A stretch of 64,000 nt of DNA. It comes from Molanna angustata. Lineage: Eukaryota > Arthropoda > Insecta > Trichoptera > Molannidae. Made by a program: the position numbers and the translations under genes. Shown here piece after piece: positions 35,762 to 47,756 of the stretch. How positions within the stretch are numbered: the stretch's first letter is position 1; each line of letters starts with the position of its first letter. The stretch covers positions 31,658,132 through 31,722,131 of the forward strand of contig OY754981.1 of NCBI GenBank assembly GCA_963576475.1, written 5' to 3'. The notes beneath the pieces were generated by a model. That model saw only the letters and a list, made by a program, of their open reading frames with translations, ran no database searches and was not told the DNA's origin.

Positions 35762-38700
35762 AACGAGTGGGTTGTGGCCAACACTAAACTCTCCACACCA
35801 CAAATATTGACAATGAAATATTTTATTCATTCTAAATTTTACTACCAGGAATATAAATTTTCTAACGATAGTATATTTTCATGTTAAGATAGACAAACTA
35901 TTAATGCCGTATAGTGAAGAATGCTTATGTTGTATGAAATATTTTAAAAAAAGCAGATAAATTTTGATTTAAAGAACGCGAGAGCATTTTCAAAATTTTG
36001 ACATGTGATATCATATGAAGATTTTTTTGTTATTTATGGAAAGCTAATCAGTTCTATGTTCAAGCTCTATACATTATAACATGAAATCAAATTACTGAAC
36101 GTTTCCATACATAGAAATTTATCTAATTTCATTTTTATTCATACTAAATGTTACTATCAGGAATATAAATTTTCTTCCGATAGTATATTTTTATGTTAAG
36201 ATAGACAAACTATTAATGCAGTATAGTGAAGAATGCTTATGTTGTATGAAATATTTTTAAAAAAGCACATAAATTTTGTTTTAAAGAACGCAAGAGTATT
36301 TTCCAAATTTTGACAGGTGATATCATATGAAGAATTTTTTTGTTATTTATGGAAAGCTAATCAGTTCTATGTTCAAGCTCTTTACATTATAACATGAAAT
36401 CAAATTACTGAACTTTTCCATACATAGAAATTTATCTAATTACATTTTTATTCATACTAAATGTTACTACCAGGAATATAAATTTTCTTCCGATAGTATA
36501 TTTTTATGTTAAGATAAACAAACTATTAATGCAGTATAGTGAAGAATGCTTATGTTGTATGAAATATTTTAAAAAAAGCAGATAAATTTTGATTTAAAGA
36601 ACGCGAGAGCATTTTCAAAATTTTGACACGTGATATCATATGAAGATTTTTTGTTATTTATGGAAAGCTAATCAGTTCTATGTTCAAGCTCTTTACATTA
36701 TAACATGAAATCAAATTACTGAACGTTTCCATACATAGAAATTTATCTAATTACATTTTTATTCATACTAAATGTTACTATCAGGAATATAAATTTTCTT
36801 CCGATAGTATATTTTTATGTTAAGATAGACAAACTATTAATGCAGTATAGTGAAGAATGCTTATGTTGTATGAAATATTTTTAAAAAAGCAGATAAATTT
36901 TGATTTAAAGAACGCGAGAGCATTTTCAAAATTTTGACACGTGATATCATATGAAGATTTTTTTGTTATTTATGGAAAGCTAATCAGTTCTATGTTCAAG
37001 CTCTTTACATTATAACATGAAATCAAATTACTGAACGTTTCCATACATAGAAATTTATCTAATTACATTTTTATTCATACTAAATGTTACTATCAGGAAT
37101 ATAAATTTTCTTCCGATAGTATATTTTTATGTTAAGATAAACAAACTATTAATGCAGTATAGTGAAGAATGCTTATGTTGTATGAAATATTTTAAAAAAA
37201 GCAGATAAATTTTGTTTTAAAGAACGCGAGAGCATTTTCAAAATTTTGACACGTGATATTATATGAAGAATTTTTTTGTTATTTATGGAAAGCTAATCAG
37301 TTCTATGTTCAAGCTCTTTACATAATAACATGAAATCAAATAGCTGAACGTTTCCATACATAGAAATTTATCTAATTACATTTTTATTCATACTAAATGT
37401 TACTATCAGGAATATAAATTTTCTTCCGATAGTATATTTTTATGTTAAGATAGACAAACTATTAATGCAGTATAGGGAAGAATGCTTATGTTGTATGAAA
37501 TATTTTAAAAAAAGCAGATAAATTTTGTTCTAAATAACGCGAGAGCATTTTCCAAATTTTGACAAGTGATATCATATGAAGATTTTTTTTGTTATTTATG
37601 GAAAGTTATTCAGTTCTATGTTCAAGCTCTTTACATTATAACATGAAATCAAATTACTGAACTTTTCCATACATAGAAATTTATCTAATTACATTTTTAT
37701 TCATACTAAATGTTACTATCAGGAATGTAAATTTTCTTCCGATAGTATATTTTTATGTTAAGATAAACAAACTATTAATGCAGTATAGTGAAGAATGCTT
37801 ATGTTGTATGAAATATTTTAAAAAAAGCAGATAAATTTTGTTCTAAAGAACGCGAGAGCATTTTCCAAATTTTGACAGGTGATATCATATGAAGATTTTT
37901 TTTGTTGTTTATGGAAAGCTAATCAGTTCTATGTTCAAGCTTTTTACATTATAACATGAAATCAAATTACTGAACTTTTCCATACATAGAAATTTATCTA
38001 ATTACATTTTTATTCATACTAAATGTTACTATCAGGAATGTAAATTTTCTTCCGATAGTATATTTTTATGTTAAGATAAACAAACTATTAATGCAGTATA
38101 GTGAAGAATGCTTATGTTGTATGAAATATTTTAAAAAAAGCAGATAAATTTTGTTCTAAAGAACGCGAGAGCATTTTCCAAATTTTGACAGGTGATATCA
38201 TATGAAGATTTTTTTTGTTATTTATGGAAAGCTAATCAGTTCTATGTTCAAGCTCTTTACATTATAACATGATATCAAATTATTGAACTTTTCCATACAT
38301 AGAAATTTATCTAATTACATTTTTATTCATACTAAATGTTACTATCAGGAATATAAATTTTCTTCCGATAGTATATTTTTATGTTAAGATAGACAAACTA
38401 TTAATGCAGTATAGTGAAGAATGCTTATGTTGTATGAAATATTTTAAAAAAAGCAGATAAATTTTGTTCTAAAGAACGCGAGAGCATTTTCCAAATTTTG
38501 ACAGGTGATATCATATGAAGATTTTTTTTGTTGTTTATGGAAAGCTAATCAGTTCTATGTTCAAGCTTTTTACATTATAACATGAAATCAAATTACTGAA
38601 CTTTTCCATACATAGAAATTTATCTAATTACATTTTTATTCATACTAAATGTTACTATCAGGAATGTAAATTTTCTTCCGATAGTATATTTTTATGTTAA

Positions 38701-40868
38701 GATAAACAAACTATTAATGCAGTATAGTGAAGAATGCTTATGTTGTATGAAATATTTTAAAAAAAGCAGATAAATTTTGTTCTAAAGAACGCGAGAGCAT
38801 TTTCCAAATTTTGACAGGTGATATCATATGAAGATTTTTTTTGTTATTTATGGAAAGCTAATCAGTTCTATGTTCAAGCTCTTTACATTATAACATGATA
38901 TCAAATTATTGAACTTTTCCATACATAGAAATTTATCTAATTACATTTTTATTCATACTAAATGTTACTATCAGGAATATAAATTTTCTTCCGATAGTAT
39001 ATTTTTATGTTAAGATAGACAAACTATTAATGCAGTATAGGGAAGAATGCTTATGTTGTATGAAATATTTTAAAAAAAGCAGATAAATTTTGTTCTAAAG
39101 AACGCGAGAGCATTTTCCAAATTTTGACAGGTGATATCATATGAAGATTTTTTTTGTTATTTATGGAAAGCTAATCAGTTCTATGTTCAAGCTCTTTACA
39201 TTATAACATGAAATCAAATTACTGAACTTTTCCATACATAGAAATTTATCTAATTACATTTTTATTCATACTAAATGTTACTATCAGGAATGTAAATTTT
39301 CTTCCGATAGTATATTTTTATGTTAAGATAAACAAACTATTAATGCAGTATAGTGAAGAATGCTTATGTTGTATGAAATATTTTAAAAAAAGCAGATAAA
39401 TTTTGTTCTAAAGAACGCGAGAGCATTTTCCAAATTTTGACAGGTGATATCATATGAAGATTTTTTTTGTTGTTTATGGAAAGCTAATCAGTTCTATGTT
39501 CAAGCTTTTTACATTATAACATGAAATCAAATTACTGAACTTTTCCATACATAGAAATTTATCTAATTACATTTTTATTCATACTAAACGTTACTATCAG
39601 GAATATAAATTTTCTTCCGATAGTATATTTTTATATTAAGATAAACAAACTATTAATGCAGTATAGTGAAGAATGCTTATGTTGTATGAAATATTTTAAA
39701 AAAAGCAGATAAATTTTGTTCTAAAGAACGCGAGAGCATTTTCCAAATTTTGACAGGTGATATCATATGAAGATTTTTTTTGTTATTTATGGAAAGCTAA
39801 TCAGTTCTATGTTCAAGCTCTTTACATTATAACATGAAATCAAATTACTGAACGTTTCCATAAATAGAAATTTATCTAATTACATTTTTATTCATACTAA
39901 ATGTTACTAACAGGAATATAAATTTTCTTCCGATAGTATATTTTTATGTTAAGATAGACAAACTATTAATGCAGTATAGTGAAGACTGCTTATGTTGTAT
40001 GAAATATTTTAAAAAAAGCAGATAAATTTTGTTTCAAAGAGCGTTAGAGCATTTTGACAATGTTGACACGTGATATCATATGAAGAAATTTTATGATATC
40101 TATGAAAAGCTAATCAGTTCTAAGTTCAAGCTATTAATATTCTTATATCAATATGAAATCAATGAACTGAACATTGCCAAATATAAAAAAATTCTCTTGT
40201 TACATATAAGTTTCATACAAATATCCATTAAATAAAATATAATTTTTGAAACCGTTGAATATTTTTCTTTTAACATTGACCAAATTTGAATACAATTTTA
40301 TGAAGATTCTTGGTGTTGTATAAATAGTTGAAACCAAATTAAAATATCTCTAATTTCCAGGTCGTGAGAGCATTTTTTCAGTTTTAATAGATGAAATCAT
40401 AAAGAAACATTGGGAAAAAATGAACCGTTGTCTATGGAAAACTAATCAGCTCTAAGTTTATGGACTTAACACATGTGATATCAATATGAAGTCAATCGGA
40501 CTTATAGTTTGGGCTGCAGAGAGGACACAAAAAAAAAACAACGTAAATGATGAATTCATAGAGAAGAAATCAAAAGTTGTCTATGGAAAACTAATCAGCT
40601 CTAGGTCTTTGCACTTTACACATATGATGTTAATATGAAGTCGATCAGACTTATAGTTTGGGCTGTAGAGAGGACACAAAAAAGATAAATGCTACGGCGT
40701 ACGGCGTACGGCGTACAGCGTATACGCCATACACACAAACACATCACGACGAAACTCATAGTGTGCATTCTCTACATGATACCCATTGAGAAATTGATGT
40801 AAAAAAAATACGCTTAAATTTTGCGAAATCATGACTCTCCCCTATTCCATAGTGTGGAGAGTAAAAAT
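35762..40868 (-). mobile_element. Family 1 element expanded to about 5.1 kb by an internal tandem array
   Basis: The left edge ACGAGTGGGTTGTGGCCAAC then ACTAAACTCTCCACACC is the inverse of the family's GGCCACAACCCACTCGTT end. The right edge is the inverse hairpin end (CATGACTCTCCCCTATTCCA, TAGTGTGGAGAGTAAAAATA). In the 7.4-kb copy the same two ends are about 610 bp apart; here 14 copies of a 313-bp internal segment lie between. The right part (40.2-40.8 kb) keeps non-amplified sequence with GGCGTACGGCGTACGGCG, itself a small repeat. Confidence 0.85.
35815..40130. repeat. 313-bp satellite-like array, about 14 units, inside the family 1 element
   Basis: TGTTGTATGAAAT recurs at a spacing of 311-314 bp, ending near 35940, 36251, 36565, 36876, 37188, 37501, 37813, 38127, 38440, 38753, 39066, 39379, 39692 and 40005. 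Unit landmarks: CAGGAATATAAATTTTCTTC, CGATAGTATATTTTTATGTT, GACAAACTATTAATGCAGTA and GTGATATCATATGAAG. Outer units are more diverged than inner ones. Inner units alternate GTTGTTTATGG and GTTATTTATGG, hinting at a two-unit higher-order repeat around 37.9-39.8 kb. Confidence 0.95.
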
Positions 40869-41019
40869 ATGTTGGCAGGTCTATCGAGCAGTTTTCTGTG
40901 GTAGGGTACTTCCATCTTTAGTTATATTCTTATAAACTGTCGTGTTACGTGGTCTCTCCAGAAGCTTCTTCTTCTACGTCCTCGTCTCCTTTGGTATCAA
41001 AAATAGTACTTCCACTTTT

Positions 41020-41290
41020 TTTAATTATCATCGTTTTCGGGTGTCCCTTAAGATGCGGATAATCGAAAGTACAACAGGCAAATATGTAGTTAAACAATGA
41101 GGTTCACCACACTTTCTGAATGTAGTGCATTTTGCAATGACGTGCTCCTTTTAGATAAATCACACCCGCACACCTGTCGTTGGTTACGCCAAATTGCGGG
41201 ATATGCCGTGATGGTATGAATGAATGTATTGGCGTTGTTGACAAACATATGTGATTCAAATACTGATGATTGATCGGTATGTTTCAAAAA
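41020..41290 (+). mobile_element. Dispersed family 4, copy 1
   Basis: Matches 48765-49025: TTTCGGGTG(T/C)C, AGGTTCACCAC, CTGAATGTAGT or ATGAATGTAGT, ACACCTGTCG and CCGTGATG in the same order. No ORF or array inside. Family type unknown. Confidence 0.65.
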
Positions 41291-41304
41291 CATCGAAGAG
41301 TCGA

Positions 41305-41400
41305 CGGCAGAGCGATTAGTGCTTTGGATAAAGAAATTTGGAGGACGCGGTTTCGAATCCTGCCTTGATCAATTTTGTTCACCTGCGGCACAAACATTTG
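41305..41400 (+). mobile_element. tRNA-derived SINE-like fragment
   Basis: GGCAGAGCGATTAGTGC resembles a polymerase III A box region and GCGGTTTCGAATCCTGC a B box with one extra T. The following GATCAATTTTGTTCACCTG and TTGTATGCT tail is similar to that of the next element, so the two look like copies of one SINE family. Confidence 0.5.
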
Positions 41401-41649
41401 TATGCTAAAGAAATTTTTTTCGTTCCCCTTCGATGGTTTTACAGTCCATATCGTCCTTAGCGATCCGATCTCTACAGTAATTTGCTGTAGAGATCGCCTC
41501 TAGTTTTGCATCCCTTGAAATATCATCTTCCCATTGCAGCCTCAGTTTATCGATCTTTATTTTGCCTTTTGTCTCTACTAGTAACGTTAGCATTCTCTCA
41601 ACATGTTCTTGTTACAAGGAAATGTAACAGATGAACACGTATTAGTTGG

Positions 41650-41740
41650 GTGGTGGCAGAGCAATAAGTGGTCGCGAGTTCGAATCCTGTCACGACCGAT
41701 TTCGTTCATCTATAGTACAAGCATATGCTTTATTTAAGGA
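41650..41740 (+). mobile_element. tRNA-derived SINE-like fragment, second copy
   Basis: TGGTGGCAGAGCAATAAGTG (A-box-like), then GCGAGTTCGAATCCTGTCAC (B box GTTCGAATCC). The anticodon-arm region is shortened compared with 41305-41400. Tail GACCGATTTCGTTCATCT. Confidence 0.55.
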
Positions 41741-41987
41741 ATGTATGAGTATGTACATGTACTTGTATTAAATATACATATATTCATTCTTTAAAAAAAA
41801 CATGTATTGGACAATGTATGAATCAACATTCGGTTACTTTGAAGCAATCCTATGAAAAATATACAATTATGTGTGTTTTTGTGCGCTCTTCACAAATATT
41901 TCAGAGGTCCAAGATTAAAAATATACATTCAAAAAACAAAATATTTCTTCTTAATCAGAGTGTTATTCAATGACTGAGACTCGTATC

Positions 41988-42873
41988 AAAAATTAAACAA
42001 TACAGAAAAAACCACCGTCTATCGATACACAAAAATTAAATAATACAGATAAAACAACCGTCTATCGATACACATAAATTAAACAATACACATAAAACCA
42101 CCGTCTATCGATACACAAAAATTAAATAATACAGATATAACCACCGTCTATCGATACACATAAATTAAACAATACACATAAAACCACCGTCTATCGATAC
42201 ACAAAAATTAAACAATACAGATAAAACCACCGTCTATCGATACACAAAAATTAAACAATACAGATAAAACCACCGTCTATCGATACACAAAAATTAAATA
42301 ATACAGATATAACCACCGTCTATCGATACACATAAATTAAACAATACACATAAAACCACCGTCTATCGATACACAAAAATTAAACAATACAGATAAAACC
42401 ACCGTCTATCGATACACAAAAATTAAACAATACAGATAAAACCACCGTCTATCGATACACAAAAATTAAACAATACAGATAAAACCACCGTCTATCGATA
42501 CACATAAATTAAACAATACACATAAAACCACCGTCTATCGATACACAAAAATTAAACAATACAGATAAAACCACCGTCTATCGATACACAAAAATTAAAC
42601 AATACAGATAAAACCACCGTCTATCGATACACAAAAATTAAACAATACAGATAAAACCACCGTCTATCGATACACAAAAATTAAACAATACAGATAAAAC
42701 CATCGTCTATCGATACACAAAAATTAAACAATACAGATAAAACCACCGTCTATCGATACACAAAAATTAAACAATACAGATAAAACCACCGTCTATCGAT
42801 ACACAAAAATTAAACAATACAGATAAAACCACCGTCTATCGATACACAAAAATTAAACAATACATATAAAACC
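41988..42873. repeat. 43-bp minisatellite, about 20 copies, with a higher-order pattern
   Basis: Unit AATTAAACAATACAGATAAA then ACCACCGTCTATCGATACAC. Variants (AATAATACAGATATAACC; CATAAATTAAACAATACACA) recur together as blocks, for example around 42060-42180 and 42295-42355, showing multi-unit duplications. The TATCGATA core is palindromic. Confidence 0.96.
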
Positions 42874-42964
42874 TCTCAACGATAGTAATGTGGCCTCTCT
42901 TAATCAAAAGTTATTTCATCATCGACAAACGATTGTTTTTACTTTGTGGTATCTTTTTGAAATT

Positions 42965-43312
42965 AAATAAAACACAACTTTGTGTACACTACTACATACA
43001 TAACTTTTATTCAAATGAATAAAAATTCCTCTACATGTTACGAGAACAAAGTTACCTTCCTCAGGAGGATACAAAGTATACTAAAATAAATAAAATAGAA
43101 TATATAGGCTTTAGGTAAACATAATAGGTGGAGTGTGTTTACTTTAACTCTATATATTGTATTTTATTTTAGTATACCTACTTTGCATATGTGTTCTGTG
43201 ATACTTTGTATCCTCCTGAGGAAGGTAACTTTGTTCTCGTAACATGTAGAGGAATTTTTATTCATTTGAATAAAAGTTATAATTGTAGTGGTGTACACAA
43301 AGTTGTGTTTTA
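42965..43312. repeat. Foldback with arms of about 120-140 bp carrying TCCTGAGGAAGGTAACTTTG
   Basis: Left arm AACACAACTTTGTGTACACT..CTACATGTTACGAGAACAAA..TCCTCAGGAGGATACAAAGT; right arm is its inverse (43166-43312). The centre is about 75 bp. TCCTGAGGAAGG...CTCGTAACATGTAG resembles the paired CTGA.GA..GAAAC modules seen elsewhere, though GAAAC is GTAAC here. Possibly an inverted Penelope-like end pair (inference). Confidence 0.8.
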
Positions 43313-43449
43313 TTTCCAAAGTTATTTAAATGTATAAAATTTTGACAAATAAACTACCGCATTAATAATCTTGTACATAAACTATACGTTATAGCGATTA
43401 TCTCATTCAGGCGATACTCATTTATTGCATAACATTTCAAATAATTTTG

Positions 43450-43635
43450 GTTTACTTATTAATTATGTTTACATACACTAGTTGGATAATATCACAGTGC
43501 ATTAAATGTGAGGATGTAATAATGAAAGAGGAGAAAATTAAATGCATTGAATGTAACGGAATAATTAACTTTGATTGTGTTGGGTTGTCATTCACAAATT
43601 CACAAAGAATATCGTGCCATTCCTTCGACGATAGT
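43450..43635 (+). pseudogene. PHD-finger-like fragment, probably from a LINE or other transposon protein
   Basis: The frame reads SQCIKCEDVIMKEEKIKCIE, then CNGIINFDCVGLSFTNSQRI. C..C...I...E..IKC..C.G..N.DC.GL is the first half of a PHD-type zinc finger as found in ORF1 of several insect retrotransposons. The second half (H..W.C..C) is missing, because the frame runs into the minus-strand RT fragment at about 43615. Not a complete gene. Confidence 0.5.
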
Positions 43636-43810
43636 AACAAGCAGACCCAGAGCAGTATGTTTGATGTTATGGCCTATCCATTTGGACCGTTGGTGGGCAA
43701 TCTTCTTTAGGAGTTGTTTCGTTTCTTCGACATTGCTCAGTACCACGTCGTTTGGAATGTGGTCTGATCAATTGATAGCCATGTCTTTGACTTGCTTTAT
43801 TGTGGTATAA
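43615..43810 (-). pseudogene. Retrotransposon reverse transcriptase C-terminal fragment
   Basis: The minus strand reads KQLLKKIAHQRSKWIGHNIK, then HTALGLLVTIVEG. L...I..RR.KWIGH.IRH..LL..I.EG is the segment before the GRPR motif in RTE-like proteins; GRPR itself is not seen. Upstream codons include DMAIN and HIPNDVVLSNVEET but with a stop. Opposite in strand to the adjoining PHD-like fragment, so this is a junction of two different insertions. Confidence 0.72.
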
Positions 43811-44829
43811 CCAAGAACAATATTTGCGGTCACCTATTCTTTTCCAGCAATCATGTGCATTGTTTTATCTTATTTATTAATGTACATATGTATGCATGTA
43901 TTATTTATTTAAACAGTGTAAGTGATTTTACCCGTTACATACCTGAATCTAAATGACTATTGATTCCTCGACTAAATTTGTATACTTTAAGTAGGTACTA
44001 AAAGTGAAATTATTTACATTTGTACTAGACAAAAAAAAATTGACTAATTAATGTAACTTAGGTATACTTTATAAATTAACTACATAATATTAATCTCTTC
44101 CCAAGGGAATGAAGTACCAATTAATAAATGAAAGTTATACAAGTGCCAACTTTACCGACTGAATATAAATTTGATATTACCTAACTTCAAAATATTATTA
44201 TGAATAATTCTCTCTAAGTAACTGAAAGTAATTTTAAACTGCAAATTATTCTGAAGTATGGTCATAATGTCATATAAAACTATAGGTAGGTACATAGGTA
44301 TTAATATGTATGTATGTTTTACAAGAATTTTGCTGAGTTTAGTTAATATATGAAGATGTATATATTATTATTTATTTTCTTATTCAAGGACATATTCATT
44401 CAAAAACATAAATATTTTTGTTTATTTTAAGGATACGATCATTTTACCTTGTAAGGGCATTTGGAAATAGTTAGAAAATCTTTGTATAGACAGATACTAC
44501 TATAGGTACTGTATGTATGTAAGTTGGAACATTATAGAAGAAACAGGAACTCAATATACATATATTAATTTACAGTATTGTTTTTGATTTCACACTTTTA
44601 TTTTAATTTGTATATTTCTATTTTCTCTTGTTTTGTTTTATATTTAATTAGAATAATACATTTTTCCTATATTTTGCTCAGTAATAAATAATTTCTCTGT
44701 ATTTCATATAACCTACATAAGGAGTATTTATAAAATCATTTATCATTAGCATATTTGAAACAACTCAATAGATTAATTTGTCATTTAATATTATAATATT
44801 TAAAAGATAAATATATACCTACACACAAT
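43811..44829. other. AT-rich sequence, no feature recognised
   Basis: Apart from short ATGTATGT runs, I see no array, RT motif or exon. Confidence 0.5.
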
Positions 44830-44935
44830 AAATATCTATTTATTTATTTATTTACTTTTTGTACATAATATAAACAAATATAATGAACAATGGTGGGCGA
44901 TTTCTTCCAACCAACCATATTATCGAGTGGCAGAA
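44830..44935 (-). mobile_element. LINE 3' end (GGCGGGCTTATTGCC type), degraded
   Basis: ATTTATTTATTTA tail, then GTACATAATATAAACAAATA, then GGTGGGCGATTTCTTCCAAC and CAACCATATTA. It matches 61765-61875 and 45723-45815, which keep the full TGGCGGGCTTATTGCCA. On the minus strand this is a LINE 3' region followed by its A-rich tail. Confidence 0.68.
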
Positions 44936-45004
44936 TTATATATATTATGTACCTACATAAACAAAAAATGAAAGCTAAAAAAGGACAAAGAAAATATACA
45001 TCAT

Positions 45005-45722
45005 AGCAAAAAAATAAGGATTCGGAAAGAACAAGAAGAGAAAATCGAGATTAGGTGTTTAGGGATAAATATTCATAAATATATACCACAATATAAAATA
45101 TTATATCTCTTAAAAAATAAGAATTGGAAAAGAACAAGAAGAGAAAATCGAGATCAGGTGTTTAGGGATAAATATTCATAAATATATACCACAATATAAA
45201 ATATTATATCTCTTAAAAAATAAGGATTGGAAAAGAACAAGAAGAGAAAATCGAGATCAGGTGTTTAGGGATAAATATTCATAAATATATACCACAATAT
45301 AAAATATTATATCTCTTAAAAAATAAGGATTGGAAAAGAACAAGAAGAGAAAATCGAGATCAGGTGTTTAGGGATAAATATTCATAAATATATACCACAA
45401 TATAAAATATTATATCTCTTAAAAAATAAGGATTGGAAAAGAACAAGAAGAGAAAATCGAGATCAGGTGTTTAGGGATAAATATTCATAAATATATACCA
45501 CAATATAAAATATTATATCTCTTAAAAAATAAGAATTGGAAAAGAACAAGAAGAGAAAATCGAGATCAGGTGTTTAGGGATAAATATTCATAAATATATA
45601 CCACAATATAAAATATTATATCTCTTAAAAAATAAGGATTGGAAAAGAACAAGAAGAGAAAATCGAGATCAGGTGTTTAGGGATAAATATTCATAAATAT
45701 ATACCACAATATAAAATATTAT
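45005..45722. repeat. 103-bp tandem array, 7 copies
   Basis: AAGGATTGGAAAAGAACAAG or a variant starts units at about 45017, 45118, 45221, 45324, 45427, 45530 and 45633. The unit also holds GAGAAAATCGAGATCAGGTG and ATACCACAATATAAAATATT. One-copy relatives (GGAGAGGAAATCGGGATCAG at about 62025; a looser one at about 45950-46005) follow the same LINE-end sequence elsewhere. Confidence 0.95.
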
Positions 45723-46015
45723 TTATTTATTTTATTTTATTTTAAACTTTCTGAGCACAAGTGCACAATGGCGGGCTTATTGCCAAATGGCAATATCTTC
45801 CAACCAACCATATACATTTAGTGAAAAACTATTACAATTATGGTATGTAGCAAAATTTTTATATAATACAAGCAAGAGCTATAAAGAAAATAAAACAAAT
45901 AAAATGAAAAAAAAACATATAAGCAAAAACAATAAAGAAACGGAGGTGACTGGAGAGGGAGAGGGGGGGGGGGGCAAGGATAGGATAAGGAGACAAATTT
46001 AGGTGTTATGAGAAA
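45723..46015 (-). mobile_element. LINE 3' end with single diverged copy of the 103-bp unit
   Basis: ATTTATTTATTTTATTTTA, then GCACAATGGCGGGCTTATTG and CAATATCTTCCAACCAACCA, then AT-rich sequence and a G-rich stretch (45957-45976, including a run of about 12 G) with TAGGATAAGG..AGGTGTTATGAG. Same layout as 61765-62060. Confidence 0.68.
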
Positions 46016-46239
46016 GGAAAAGTATTATGTCTCTTAAAAAATACATATTTATATAATGATGTATATAACTGTGTTAAAAGTAAGATGTGGGAATATTTGG
46101 TGCTTTATCTGATGTGTTTTATCGCGGCTGATGATCGTGAATCGTAAAATGAGACGCCTTTGGTTATTTCAACTTGTTTTATTGCAGAAGATAAAACTAA
46201 CACCTAGGAACCACCTGCGTATCAACCACCAAGTACCAA

Positions 46240-46570
46240 GTAGGTGGGTATAATAAATGTGCCATGTTTTGAAATGTGCCTACTGTCGATTTGCTCAAGA
46301 GAATTTATTCCTCTTAACAAATCGTCAAAGTATCAAGCCAAGATACGCGAGATTTGTATGCAGTGTTTAGATTTTTCACGGTTTTTCCAACTATCAAGTC
46401 ATAAACACCGACTTAGAGGATGTTCTATATATAGATTTACTCAGAATTCAGAGTAGAACATTTTAGTGTGATTGTGTGAGTGAGTCCCCCCCCCCCCCTT
46501 TCATCAATTCACAGAGCAGATAATTTCAGAATATAAAGATAGTTATAGGCCCACAAAACTTTTATACTCA
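46240..46570 (-). mobile_element. Dispersed family 2, degraded inverted fragment
   Basis: TTACTCAGAATTCAGAGTAG, then a C run (46487-46497), then TTCAGAATATAAAGATAGTT and ATAGGCCCACAAAACTTTTA, inverse to the family's 3' half. The upstream GTCGATTTGCTCAAGAGAAT hairpin is also kept. Confidence 0.7.
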
Positions 46571-46960
46571 GACCCGCAGTTATGTATGGCTCCGAATGCT
46601 GGACAATGTAAATTCCTACGCAAGGCATCTTGAGACCACGAAAATGCTAATGTTGAGTGGTCGATAGGAGTATCATTAAAAAAATAAAACAAATAGTTGA
46701 CGTATTCTTGGTAGCCTGGAAGTCACCGACATAAACAGCAAGCTAGGAAAGCGTCAACTGATATGGGATGGGCAATAAGATGCCACCAGTCCATACTTAT
46801 AAGGCAATAAATATTAATCTTCCTCGTTTCATCATCCAGAGTAAGACCAACGAACACCTGGATAGAAAGTTGGTCCAAGATCTAAGCCTTGTATGAAAGC
46901 AATACCCAGAACCGCAAGGTACATACCTATACGAGAAGAGCCGACCACAATAGCCAATAT
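46560..46960 (+). pseudogene. RTE-like reverse transcriptase remnant, heavily degraded
   Basis: RPAVMYGSECWTM is readable at about 46571-46608, the standard 'RP...YG.ECW..' motif of RTE-like elements. Downstream codons around 46620-46680 (TTKMLMLSG) correspond to the following EMKMLRW.G segment. Many stops and shifts after that. Confidence 0.7.
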
Positions 46961-47340
46961 AGAGATAGTGTCAGGGATTATTATTGAATTATATACCTAC
47001 CTATAAATTAAGGACAAATTAGGAACAGGTACTTAAAGGTAGTGATCATAGTTAGATGTTAGTTGATATAACAATAGAAGGACTCGCTTTACCTACTAAT
47101 CGAAGTTTGATTTATTTTATTGTTATTCTTGAACTTGAGTTCTGGGAACCAACTAACATCATGATTAGAGATAGACCAACTTTGAATCAACCTTTCCGAG
47201 TGGTAGTTGCAATTAGACCAACCGGAATTCAAAACGACACTTATAACTATGTACCTAACCTACCTACATAGAATCTATGTAAATACAAAATCAGATTATA
47301 CAAGTACATTTCGATGTGATAAATAAATCAATTTCATTAT
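46961..47340. other. No feature recognised
   Basis: Short open frames only; TACCTACC-type simple motifs. No conserved domain recognised. Confidence 0.45.
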
Positions 47341-47344
47341 CGAA

Positions 47345-47405
47345 ATTCGATGCTCAGTTAGTAAGATATATTCCCGAGTGAAAGGTGCAGGGTTTGATTC
47401 CCGGT
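47345..47405 (+). mobile_element. tRNA-derived SINE-like head
   Basis: GATGCTCAGTTAGTAAGATA (A-box-like) and GCAGGGTTTGATTCCCGGTG (B box GGTTTGATTCC) about 35 bp apart. No cloverleaf could be completed, so a functional tRNA gene is not claimed. Confidence 0.5.
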
Positions 47406-47756
47406 GGAGACACAGTTCTAAATTGTGTTTTCTGTCTGGATAAATATCATAGAATCTCCAATTTGTGGCATCTTGTTATTAGGTGCATTTTAAATTAATA
47501 TTTGACATATATACCTTCTTTTTACAAAATAACAAAAAATGGGGATATTTTTTTTAATGAACACAGAGTTTTTAAGTACTTTTTGGAAGTCGTAGAAAAA
47601 ATATAATTATTGCAGATGTAAAACAGTGTATGTTTTGTTTTCTAACTTAAATATTATTAATTTAAATTTATTTATCACCATGATTATAAAGAATCTATAA
47701 ATATTTGAAAGAAATTTTGCTGAGAAGCACCGCCTTAGAAAAGTGCTTCCATTATC

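Noticed and set aside
41305..41740. Functional tRNA genes
   Set aside because: A- and B-box-like strings are present, but arms cannot be folded into a cloverleaf and the copies share a SINE-like tail.
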